The notes beneath the pieces are model-generated. The model was not told the origin of the DNA. It searched no databases and saw only the letters and a list, made by a program, of their open reading frames with translations. The position numbers and the translations under genes were made by a program. A stretch of 6,427 nucleotides of DNA from an uncultured Collinsella sp. (GTDB taxonomy: Bacteria > Actinomycetota > Coriobacteriia > Coriobacteriales > Coriobacteriaceae), in assembly GCA_902493545.1 (NCBI GenBank), contig CABUQI010000070.1:1-6427 (forward strand), read 5' to 3'. Of the stretch, positions 1 to 6,141 are shown piece after piece. The stretch's first letter is position 1; each line of letters begins with the position of its first letter.

Positions 1-716
1 ACGTCATCACCGACCCCGAGAAGGTCCGCAAGTTCGTGTGCGTCGACACCAACGACGCCCCCGAAGTCGCCGTCGTCGACCCCGACATGATGGCTTCTAT
101 GCCTGTCGGCCTCACCGCCGCTACCGGCATGGACGCCCTGACCCACGCCATCGAAGGCTACACCACCAAGGGCGCCTGGGAGCTCTCCGACATGTTCCAC
201 TTTGAGGCCATCAAGCTGATCAGCGAGAACCTGCGCGACTCCGTCGCCGAGGCCAAGTCCGGCAAGCCCGGCTCCGGCCGTGAGGGCATGGCTCTTGGTC
301 AGTATGTCGCCGGCATGGGCTTCTCCAACGTTGGTCTGGGCATCGACCACGCCATGGCTCACACCCTGTCTGCTCACTACGACACCCCGCACGGCGTCGC
401 TTGCGCCATGCTGCTGCCGATCGCCATGGAGTTCAACAAGCCGGTTTGCACCGAGCGCCTGGCCAAGGTCGCCGTCGCCATGGGCGTTGACACCACGGGC
501 ATGAGCACCGACGAGGCCGCCGACGCCGCCATCGCCGCCGTCAAGCAGCTCTCCGCCGACGTGAACATCCCGCACGTCTGCGAGGCCATGAAGGCCGACG
601 AGATCGAGGTCCTGGCCAAGGACGCCATGGCCGACGCCTGCTTCCCGGGCAACCCGCGCGAGGCGACGCTCGACGACGTCATCGAGCTCTTCAAGAAGAT
701 CTGCCCGGCTGCCTAA
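1..716 (+). CDS. fucO: Lactaldehyde/1,2-propanediol oxidoreductase (iron-dependent alcohol dehydrogenase), C-terminal part
   Basis: This cytoplasmic group III (iron-containing) alcohol dehydrogenase reduces L-lactaldehyde to 1,2-propanediol with NADH, typically during fucose or rhamnose fermentation. The reading frame is open from position 3, so the gene begins upstream of the window; 237 codons are visible and roughly 150 N-terminal residues, including the NAD-binding part, are missing. The visible part matches E. coli FucO closely as I recall it: KFVCVD, AATGMDALTHAIEGY, MALGQYVAGMGFSNVGLG and GNPREATL blocks. The four metal ligands are present: Asp at 132-134, His at 144-146, His at 348-350 (DHAMAH) and His at 390-392 (TPHG), with the family spacing of 4 and 14 residues. 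A five-residue insertion relative to E. coli FucO lies between the second and third ligands. No neighbouring fucose or rhamnose gene is visible, so the physiological aldehyde could differ. Confidence 0.93.
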   Translation, partial: VITDPEKVRKFVCVDTNDAPEVAVVDPDMMASMPVGLTAATGMDALTHAIEGYTTKGAWELSDMFHFEAIKLISENLRDSVAEAKSGKPGSGREGMALGQYVAGMGFSNVGLGIDHAMAHTLSAHYDTPHGVACAMLLPIAMEFNKPVCTERLAKVAVAMGVDTTGMSTDEAADAAIAAVKQLSADVNIPHVCEAMKADEIEVLAKDAMADACFPGNPREATLDDVIELFKKICPAA

Positions 717-723
717 CTTGGTT

Positions 724-854
724 CGGCGGGCCCCTGCCCGTTAGCCCCACAATCGTCCTCGGACATGTCGGAAGCCCCCGCTGCGCACTTCGTGCGGCGG
801 GGGCTTCCTCCGTCCTGCGGAAAGATTGTGGGGCTAACGGGCAGGGGCCCGCCG
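724..854. repeat. Long nested inverted repeat with perfect 31-bp outer arms
   Basis: The arms at 724-754 and 824-854 are exact reverse complements over 31 bp, separated by 69 nt that contain a second, inner hairpin (770-808). It starts 7 nt after the fucO stop and ends 119 nt before the M42 start. The size and perfection of the arms exceed an ordinary terminator and suggest a palindromic mobile or dispersed repeat, or a transcript-end stabilising structure. Its sequence is unrelated to the palindromes at 2053 and 3579. Confidence 0.85.
770..808 (+). terminator. GC-rich hairpin after fucO, probable transcription end
   Basis: Arms 770-781 and 797-808 pair perfectly over 12 bp (GGAAGCCCCCGC with its complement). 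An inner 5-bp stem, 784-788 with 792-796, closes a TTC loop; bases 782-783 bulge. It sits 53 nt after the fucO stop. The bases that follow are pyrimidine-rich but not a T-tract, so termination efficiency is uncertain. Confidence 0.6.
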
Positions 855-958
855 GCTCGTTATCGTGGCGGGCGCAGTTCTGGGGAGCTCGATGGGTCAT
901 CTCGCTAGGTAAAAAGATGGTTCGCGGTGGTATTGTTGCTGTGGGTTTCATTCGATAT

Positions 959-965
959 GAAAGGG
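959..965 (+). promoter_or_regulatory. Ribosome binding site deciding the GTG start of the M42 gene
   Basis: GAAAGGG lies 8 nt before the GTG at 974. The same frame is open back to an ATG at 917, but that codon has no comparable purine-rich site, and starting there would add 19 residues ahead of the normal family N-terminus. A TTG at 971 is 5 nt from the site and an ATG at 983 is 17 nt away; both fit less well. Confidence 0.6.
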
Positions 966-973
966 TGACTTTG

Positions 974-2002
974 GTGTCCAAGATGGATTCTACGCTCTCC
1001 TATATTACTGACCAGTTGAAGGCGCTTACCTCGATTGCTTCGCCTACGGGCTATACCCGTGCGGCGACTGATTATCTGATGGAAACGTTGCGCGATATGG
1101 GCTTTGGGCCCGAGCGTTCTAACAAGGGCAATGTGCTCGTTGAGCTTGGCGGCGAGGGCGAGGCGCTCGTACTGGCGAGCCATGTCGATACCCTGGGCGC
1201 CATGGTGCGCTCTATCAAGGACAATGGTCGCCTGCGTCCCACGACCCTCGGCGGGCATCAGTGGTCTACGGCCGCTGGCGAGAACTGCACCGTTTATACG
1301 CGCGATGGCAAAGTCTTTACGGGTGTGGTCCTCAATACCGAGCCTTCGGCGCACGTTGCCGACGAGCCGGTCAAGACCATCGAGAAGAACATGGAAATCC
1401 TGCTCGACGAGAACGTTGACAGCAAGGACGATGTGCTCGAGCTGGGTATTCAGACCGGCGACATCATCGCTATGGACCCGCGCACCACGGTGACGGAGAG
1501 CGGCTACATCAAGAGCCGTTTCCTGGATGACAAGCTGTCCGCGGCAATCCTGCTGGGGCTGGCGCGTGCCGTCGCCGCTGGCGAGGTGACGCTTTCGCGC
1601 AAGGTTTCGCTGCTCTTTACCGTGTACGAGGAGGTCGGTCACGGCGGTGCCTTTGTGCCGGCCGACACGCGCGAGATGATCAGCGTGGACATGGGCTGCG
1701 TGGGCGACGACCTGGGCTGTACCGAGCGCATGGTTTCGATTTGCGCCAAGGATTCGGGCGGTCCGTACAACTACGACCTGGTAACCACGCTGTCCAACAT
1801 CGCGCGCGAGCTGGAGCTCGACTACGCCATCGACGTGTACCCGCATTACGGTTCGGACGTCGAGGCCACGCTCTCTGCCGGCTACGACATTCGTCACGGC
1901 CTGATCGGCCCCGGCGTGTACGCGAGCCACAACTACGAGCGCGGCCACATGGACGGCGTGCGCAATACCTACGAGCTGGTCCGCGCCTACGTACAGCGCT
2001 AA
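974..2002 (+). CDS. M42-family metallopeptidase (TET/FrvX/YsdC-like aminopeptidase)
   Basis: A di-metal cytoplasmic aminopeptidase of the M42 family, whose members form large dodecameric shells that trim peptides; homologues are often misnamed cellulase or endoglucanase. With the GTG start the protein has 342 residues, usual for the family. Visible signatures, numbered from this start: SPTG near 23-26, SHVDT with metal ligand His70 and Asp72, the bridging Asp185 in FLDDK, the catalytic pair Glu219-Glu220 in VYEEVG, Asp239 in VDMG and His319 in ASHNYERGH. Spacing agrees with archaeal TET peptidases, so the enzyme should be active. There is no signal peptide. It is probably monocistronic, with a palindromic repeat region on the upstream side and hairpins downstream. 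Cleavage specificity (glutamyl, leucyl or lysyl type) cannot be read from the sequence. Confidence 0.92.
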   Translation: MSKMDSTLSYITDQLKALTSIASPTGYTRAATDYLMETLRDMGFGPERSNKGNVLVELGGEGEALVLASHVDTLGAMVRSIKDNGRLRPTTLGGHQWSTAAGENCTVYTRDGKVFTGVVLNTEPSAHVADEPVKTIEKNMEILLDENVDSKDDVLELGIQTGDIIAMDPRTTVTESGYIKSRFLDDKLSAAILLGLARAVAAGEVTLSRKVSLLFTVYEEVGHGGAFVPADTREMISVDMGCVGDDLGCTERMVSICAKDSGGPYNYDLVTTLSNIARELELDYAIDVYPHYGSDVEATLSAGYDIRHGLIGPGVYASHNYERGHMDGVRNTYELVRAYVQR

Positions 2003-2010
2003 CGATGCAG

Positions 2011-2046
2011 CGGCCTCGGCTGACACAGCAGTGCCGACCGAGGCCG
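2011..2046 (+). terminator. Hairpin 8 nt after the M42 stop
   Basis: CGGCCTCGG at 2011-2019 pairs with CCGAGGCCG at 2038-2046 over 9 bp, with an 18-nt loop. It is followed by a short pyrimidine run (TCCTCTCT) instead of a true T-tract. Position right after the stop codon favours a transcription end signal. It lies 6 nt before the 73-nt palindrome, so the two may act together. Confidence 0.5.
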
Positions 2047-2052
2047 TCCTCT

Positions 2053-2125
2053 CTAAGTTGCGGTGAAATGGGGACTGTTTAGGCGTTTAAAACCGCCAAA
2101 CAGTCCCCATTTCACCGCAACTTAG
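2053..2125. repeat. 73-nt palindromic repeat, copy 1
   Basis: Arms 2053-2080 and 2098-2125 are perfect 28-bp reverse complements. A GC tip (GGCG 2082-2085 with CGCC 2094-2097) extends the stem, leaving an 8-nt loop. It lies between the convergent M42 and HipA-like genes, 12 nt beyond the HipA-like stop codon. No T-tract follows on either strand, so it is not a classical terminator, though it could end or protect both transcripts. A homologous copy is at 3579-3651. Confidence 0.93.
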
Positions 2126-2137
2126 GGGGCAGTGCTG

Positions 2138-3511
2138 TTATCTCTGCACGTGACGTAGCACCTCAACGGCGGCGCTTACCTCTATCGTGCGGCGCTCGAG
2201 ACCGCGGCGGATGGCCTTGAGACGATTGCCTGCTGTTGCCCATGCGCTTTGTGAGAGGATTTCGACTGCTTCGTCGACGAACCCATCGAGATGCGACGCA
2301 TCGAACCAATCGAGCGAGTCAGCAAATGCTAGCTGAGTGGAAGGGTCCGGACCAAACGGTTTGGCGGCAAATCCAAACTCCCCGGCAACGAGCACGGCAG
2401 TTGGTACGTTGTACCACAGACAATTGCCACTATCGAACAGCGGTGCAGGCCGCATTTCCAGTGTGTCGACATTGCGGATGATGCCGAAGTTTCGCCAGTG
2501 GCGGTCACTGTTGGCCAGGAGGGCATCGCAGACAATCATCTGCGACATGGATTTTCTTACCGTAGCTTCGTCAGCCCCGTGTCTGCCAAGAAAGCGACAG
2601 TATCGATCGTATGTTGAGTTTCCTCGCTGGCCACCGAGTGCGTCCCTGATATAAGCGGCCGGCACATATTCCTCACGGCCATTAAGAAAGTCATCGCATA
2701 GGCATACGGGCTCGTCGAACATGCGCTCGACCGTATAGGGAACAAACTCACCTTTGGATAGCAGACGCCGATGTAGGGCTGTTGCAACCGCCTCGTTAAA
2801 CGGTCGCTGATCGTCCATTCCGCATCCTTTGACCAGGATGCGAACACCATTGCGGATTATCCAAGATTTGGGGAGCTCGCCTTCGGACGTATTGTCAGGA
2901 TTTTTGAGTCCGATGCCCTCAAGCCAGCCCGAACGATGCTCGGGTGCCGACCGTTCAAAATCGTTTTCGAAGTAATTGAGGTGCTGCCAATCGAGTCCAT
3001 CGCAGTCGACCGGCCTTAGCCAATAGCAATCCGAAAGCGAAAAACCCAGGCAACGAACGGGCACTTCAATACTGCTGTCAATTCCCAGCTCGCGATAGCG
3101 CGAGATGAGTCCGGGGCGGACGTCGGGCACCGACCGGTGACTCCACCACGTGTTGAGTGCTCGTTTATTTACCGTTGGAGAAGGACTCGAGCACGTGCCA
3201 AACGGCATCCTTAGTGCATCGAGTATGTCGGCAATTTCAAAGGAAAACTCGCGCGTTGGATCAAACGAGACATGCGCGACCTCGTGGTCGGCTGACATCA
3301 ACGTGAACTTGCGCCCTACGTCAGCTGCGGGACGGCGCCCGCGCTTACGGACCTTTTGATAGCCAATCGCGGAATCGTACTCAACCATTTTCCGCCCACC
3401 GACGATATCGCACGCGAGCGTTCCCGATGCAGCCAGTTGCGATATGCGGGCCTTCGTAACGCCCAGCAGACGCGCTGCGTCACCCATGGATATATAGTTG
3501 GAAGTACTCAT
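2138..3511 (-). CDS. HTH-HipA-like kinase fusion protein
   Basis: The 457-residue protein begins with a MerR/excisionase-type helix-turn-helix (about 6-50: MGDAARLLGVTKARISQLA then a GGRKMVEYDSAI wing) and a basic linker (53-61). Residues 80-190 (NKRALNTWWSHRSVP, GFSLSDCYWLRP, NYFENDF) resemble a conserved region I associate with HipA-like proteins of gut Firmicutes, from memory. The kinase-like core follows: Lys228 in ILVKG as ATP-binding lysine, Glu240 in PFNE, the catalytic loop NSDRHWRNF with Asp336 and Asn341, and the metal-binding Asp360 in PLFDSG. All expected catalytic residues are kept. HipA kinases phosphorylate serine or threonine on translation factors such as glutamyl-tRNA synthetase; the substrate here is unknown. 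The ATG start has a GAGGTG ribosome site 9 nt upstream. No separate HipB-like antitoxin is adjacent. The gene is alone in its transcription unit, with one palindromic repeat copy on each side. Confidence 0.85.
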   Translation of the reverse strand: MSTSNYISMGDAARLLGVTKARISQLAASGTLACDIVGGRKMVEYDSAIGYQKVRKRGRRPAADVGRKFTLMSADHEVAHVSFDPTREFSFEIADILDALRMPFGTCSSPSPTVNKRALNTWWSHRSVPDVRPGLISRYRELGIDSSIEVPVRCLGFSLSDCYWLRPVDCDGLDWQHLNYFENDFERSAPEHRSGWLEGIGLKNPDNTSEGELPKSWIIRNGVRILVKGCGMDDQRPFNEAVATALHRRLLSKGEFVPYTVERMFDEPVCLCDDFLNGREEYVPAAYIRDALGGQRGNSTYDRYCRFLGRHGADEATVRKSMSQMIVCDALLANSDRHWRNFGIIRNVDTLEMRPAPLFDSGNCLWYNVPTAVLVAGEFGFAAKPFGPDPSTQLAFADSLDWFDASHLDGFVDEAVEILSQSAWATAGNRLKAIRRGLERRTIEVSAAVEVLRHVQR

Positions 3512-3520
3512 CTACCGCAT

Positions 3521-3526
3521 CACCTC
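3521..3526 (-). promoter_or_regulatory. Ribosome binding site of the HTH-HipA gene
   Basis: GAGGTG on the minus strand lies 9 nt before the ATG at 3511. It supports this start, which places the helix-turn-helix directly at the N-terminus. Confidence 0.75.
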
Positions 3527-3579
3527 GTTAAGTATTCTAATTGTTAAATAGTGAAAGCACAAACATCATAATACTTAAC
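3527..3579 (-). promoter_or_regulatory. Candidate promoter and operator of the HTH-HipA gene
   Basis: A minus-strand promoter can be drawn: -35 TTGTGC (3557-3562), 17-nt spacer, -10 TAGAAT (3534-3539), putting the start of transcription near 3527, just before the ribosome site. A perfect 10-bp inverted repeat, GTTAAGTATT at 3527-3536 and its complement at 3570-3579, brackets these elements, and a degenerate copy, GTTAAATA, lies at 3543-3550. One half-site overlaps the -10. By my count the 55 nt at 3527-3581 are about 24% GC. The layout suits autorepression by the protein's own helix-turn-helix; that role is inferred. Confidence 0.5.
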
Positions 3580-3651
3580 ATAGTTGCGGTGAAATAGGGA
3601 CTGTTTAGCGGCTTGAAACGCTTAAACAGTCCCTATTTCACCGCAACTTAG
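3579..3651. repeat. 73-nt palindromic repeat, copy 2
   Basis: Perfect 26-bp arms at 3582-3607 and 3623-3648. It aligns without gaps to copy 1 at 2053-2125, 61 of 73 positions identical by my count, with most differences in the loop. A tip stem (GCG 3608-3610 with CGC 3619-3621) is kept in a shifted register. It lies about 19 nt beyond the mnmA stop and upstream of the HTH-HipA promoter, so it could also serve as the mnmA transcript end. No T-tract follows. Confidence 0.92.
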
Positions 3652-3667
3652 GGTGGTGGGGTTCCGG

Positions 3668-4768
3668 CTACTTAAGTGCGCCGGTCACGGTACCGCCGCC
3701 CAGGACGATGTCGCCGCGATAGACTACAACGGCTTGGCCGGGGGCGATGGCTCGTTGCGGCTCGTCAAAAGTTAGCAGCATTTGCCCGTCTTCCTCACGC
3801 GTAAGGGTCGCTGCCTGATCCTTTTGACGGTAGCGGTACTTGGCACCTACGCGAATGCCGCCGGCGTCGAGCTCCGCCTCCATGCGTGCGTCCGGCGCGC
3901 TCCAGATCCACTCATCGGCCGTGAGGGCAGTGGCGGTCAGGTCCTCGGCCTCACCCAGATGCACGGTGTTGTTGGCGGCGTCGACGCCCGTCACATACAC
4001 GGGATGTGCCATCGCGACGCCCAGGCCCTTGCGCTGGCCGATGGTGTAGCGCAGCGCGCCGTTGTGGCGCCCGACCACGCTGCCGTCGCGCCACACGATG
4101 TCGCCCGGTGCAGCGGGATGTCCGCAGCGGCGCTCGATATAGCCCGCGTAGTCACCGTCTGGAATAAAGCAGATGTCCTCGCTTTCGGCCTTCTGGGCGT
4201 TGGTAAAGCCCTGCTCGGCGGCTATGCGGCGCACGTCGCGCTCTTTGTCTAGGCCTGCCAGCGGAAAGATCGTGTGCGCCAGGCGCTCCTGCGTAAGCGA
4301 ATACAAAAAGTAGCTCTGGTCCTTTTTGGGATCTTCGCCGCGATGTAGCTGCCAGGTGCCGTCTGCCGCCTGGCTTGTTTTGGCGTAATGTCCCGTTGCG
4401 ATGTAGTCGCAGCCCATGTCCAGCGCCGCATCGAGCAGCGCGCCAAACTTAATGTGGCGATTGCAGATAATGCACGGATTGGGCGTCAGCCCTTCCTGGT
4501 AGGCGTTCACAAAGCGCTCGATAACGCTGTGGTCGAACGTCTGCTGCAGGTCGAGCACGTGATGGGGGATCCCGATGCGCTCGGAAACTGCCTTCGCGTC
4601 GGCGATGTCGCGGTCGACTTTGCTCATGCCCGTGGCGGGGTCGGGTGCGGGGCAGGTGAGGCGCATGGTGGCGCCGACGCATTCATAACCCTGGCTTTTG
4701 AGCAGGTACGCGGTCACGCTGGAATCGACGCCGCCGCTCATGGCGACGAGCACGCGCTTGTTGTGCAT
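3668..4768 (-). CDS. mnmA: tRNA-specific 2-thiouridylase MnmA
   Basis: MnmA (TrmU) activates U34 of tRNA-Lys, -Glu and -Gln with ATP and inserts sulfur to make 2-thiouridine. The sulfur comes as persulfide from a cysteine desulfurase such as IscS, directly or through relays. The 366 residues match the family length. Visible features: the PP-loop SGGVDSS (11-17), TPNPCIICNRHIKF with the catalytic Cys102, TGHYA (125-129), KDQSYFL (149-155) and ESEDICFIP with the second catalytic Cys200, equivalent to E. coli Cys102 and Cys199. The C-terminal beta-barrel contains YTIGQRKGLG. An extra Cys99 lies in the NPC motif. The ATG at 4768 has an AAGGAG ribosome site at 4778-4783, 9 nt upstream. A strong terminator lies just ahead of that site (4798-4836), so expression depends on read-through from cysK or on a promoter at the terminator. 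Confidence 0.97.
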   Translation of the reverse strand: MHNKRVLVAMSGGVDSSVTAYLLKSQGYECVGATMRLTCPAPDPATGMSKVDRDIADAKAVSERIGIPHHVLDLQQTFDHSVIERFVNAYQEGLTPNPCIICNRHIKFGALLDAALDMGCDYIATGHYAKTSQAADGTWQLHRGEDPKKDQSYFLYSLTQERLAHTIFPLAGLDKERDVRRIAAEQGFTNAQKAESEDICFIPDGDYAGYIERRCGHPAAPGDIVWRDGSVVGRHNGALRYTIGQRKGLGVAMAHPVYVTGVDAANNTVHLGEAEDLTATALTADEWIWSAPDARMEAELDAGGIRVGAKYRYRQKDQAATLTREEDGQMLLTFDEPQRAIAPGQAVVVYRGDIVLGGGTVTGALK

Positions 4769-4797
4769 GGGGAGGTTCTCCTTGGTGGCATGTGGCC

Positions 4798-4836
4798 AAA
4801 AAAGAAAAGCGGCGCGGGAGGCTGGTTCCGCGCCGC
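4798..4836 (-). terminator. Intrinsic terminator between cysK and mnmA
   Basis: On the minus strand GCGGCGCGG (4836-4828) pairs with CCGCGCCGC (4817-4809) over 9 bp and is followed directly by TTTTCTTTTTT (4808-4798). This is the only textbook GC hairpin plus T-tract in the window. It lies about 115 nt past the cysK stop and only 14 nt before the mnmA ribosome site. Confidence 0.85.
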
Positions 4837-4840
4837 AGAC

Positions 4841-4849
4841 ATTGTAGCA
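4841..4849 (-). promoter_or_regulatory. Extended -10 motif, candidate mnmA promoter
   Basis: TGCTACAAT on the minus strand matches the extended -10 consensus TGnTATAAT at all but one position. No good -35 is present; CCCACA at 16-nt spacing is the nearest. The predicted start, near 4834, falls in the first arm of the terminator hairpin, so a transcript would begin with that stem, then the T-tract, then the mnmA ribosome site. Confidence 0.4.
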
Positions 4850-4880
4850 AGTTCAGGCGTCCTGTGGGACACCCTGCCGG

Positions 4881-4933
4881 GATGAGCCCAGGCTGCCAGA
4901 AGAGAGGGGAGACCGGCGTGCCTTGGGCTCATC
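4881..4933 (-). terminator. Imperfect hairpin after cysK
   Basis: GATGAGCCCA at 4881-4890 pairs with TGGGCTCATC at 4924-4933, extended by GGC (4891-4893) with GCC (4920-4922) around one bulged T at 4923. The loop is about 26 nt. It starts 17 nt past the cysK stop and has no T-tract, so it may protect the transcript end ahead of the true terminator at 4836. Confidence 0.4.
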
Positions 4934-4949
4934 GACAAGTGACGGGCCC

Positions 4950-5888
<939 letters not shown>

Positions 5889-5952
5889 GGTGAACCTCCA
5901 AAGTGTTCAAGTTACTGGTTACCGTGCGGTGTTATGATGCGTCTAGCAGATA

Positions 5953-5993
5953 AACCCATAAAACTTATAGGTTGTTCGTTTACCTGTTGGGAA
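5953..5993 (-). promoter_or_regulatory. Candidate cysK promoter overlapped by an 8-5-8 palindrome
   Basis: On the minus strand TTCCCA (5988-5993), an 18-nt spacer and TATAAG (5964-5969) form a plausible promoter. The -10 lies in an imperfect palindrome, AACCCATA at 5953-5960 and TATAGGTT at 5966-5973, with 7 of 8 positions complementary. The overlap suggests a repressor site; the regulator is not shown by sequence. Confidence 0.4.
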
Positions 5994-5995
5994 GC

Positions 5996-6024
5996 ATACT
6001 AGACACTAAAGCCTAGTAATGCAA
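5996..6024 (-). promoter_or_regulatory. Second candidate cysK promoter with palindromic operator
   Basis: On the minus strand TTGCAT (6019-6024), a 17-nt spacer and TAGTAT (5996-6001) resemble a promoter. A perfect 6-bp inverted repeat, TACTAG at 5997-6002 and CTAGTA at 6013-6018, occupies the spacer and most of the -10, as expected for a dimeric repressor site. It would give a leader of about 100 nt for cysK. Confidence 0.4.
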
Positions 6025-6077
6025 TAGGAAATAGGAGATTATTTCAAGTTGATTAACCATCTTGACCGGAACGGGTA

Positions 6078-6105
6078 TTTTCAAAGCCAATTTTTCGGCT
6101 AGAAT
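6078..6105 (+). promoter_or_regulatory. Candidate promoter of the Rrf2 regulator gene
   Basis: TTTTCA (6078-6083), 16-nt spacer, TAGAAT (6100-6105). Transcription would begin near 6112, leaving a 30-nt leader with the AAAGG ribosome site at 6126-6130, 11 nt before the ATG. Confidence 0.45.
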
Positions 6106-6141
6106 TTCAGCGGACTAAAAGACCGAAAGGCAGCACTCTAT

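Noticed and set aside
933..961. TTGTTG, 17-nt spacer, TATGAA as an M42 promoter
   Set aside because: Transcription would start after about 967, leaving the ribosome site outside the transcript, so the match is probably chance.
917..973. Upstream ATG at 917 as the M42 start
   Set aside because: It adds 19 residues not typical of M42 proteins and lacks a good ribosome site; GAAAGGG is placed 8 nt before the GTG at 974.
905..2026. A 373-codon open frame on the minus strand, antisense to the M42 gene
   Set aside because: Its product is low in recognisable motifs and rich in Ala, Val, His and Arg, as expected of the complement of a GC-rich gene; the plus strand encodes a full M42 enzyme with intact catalytic residues.
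2138..3511. Base composition of the HTH-HipA gene as evidence of recent transfer
   Set aside because: Two hand-counted 60-nt samples gave 62% and 58% GC, lower than fucO (73%) and cysK (78%) samples but like M42 (63%) and mnmA (58%) samples. The gene body is therefore not distinctive; only its promoter tract is.
2053..3651. The two 73-nt palindromes as CRISPR repeats or as classical terminators
   Set aside because: There are only two copies 1.5 kb apart with a gene between them, so no array. Neither copy is followed by a T-tract on either strand, so classical intrinsic termination is not supported.
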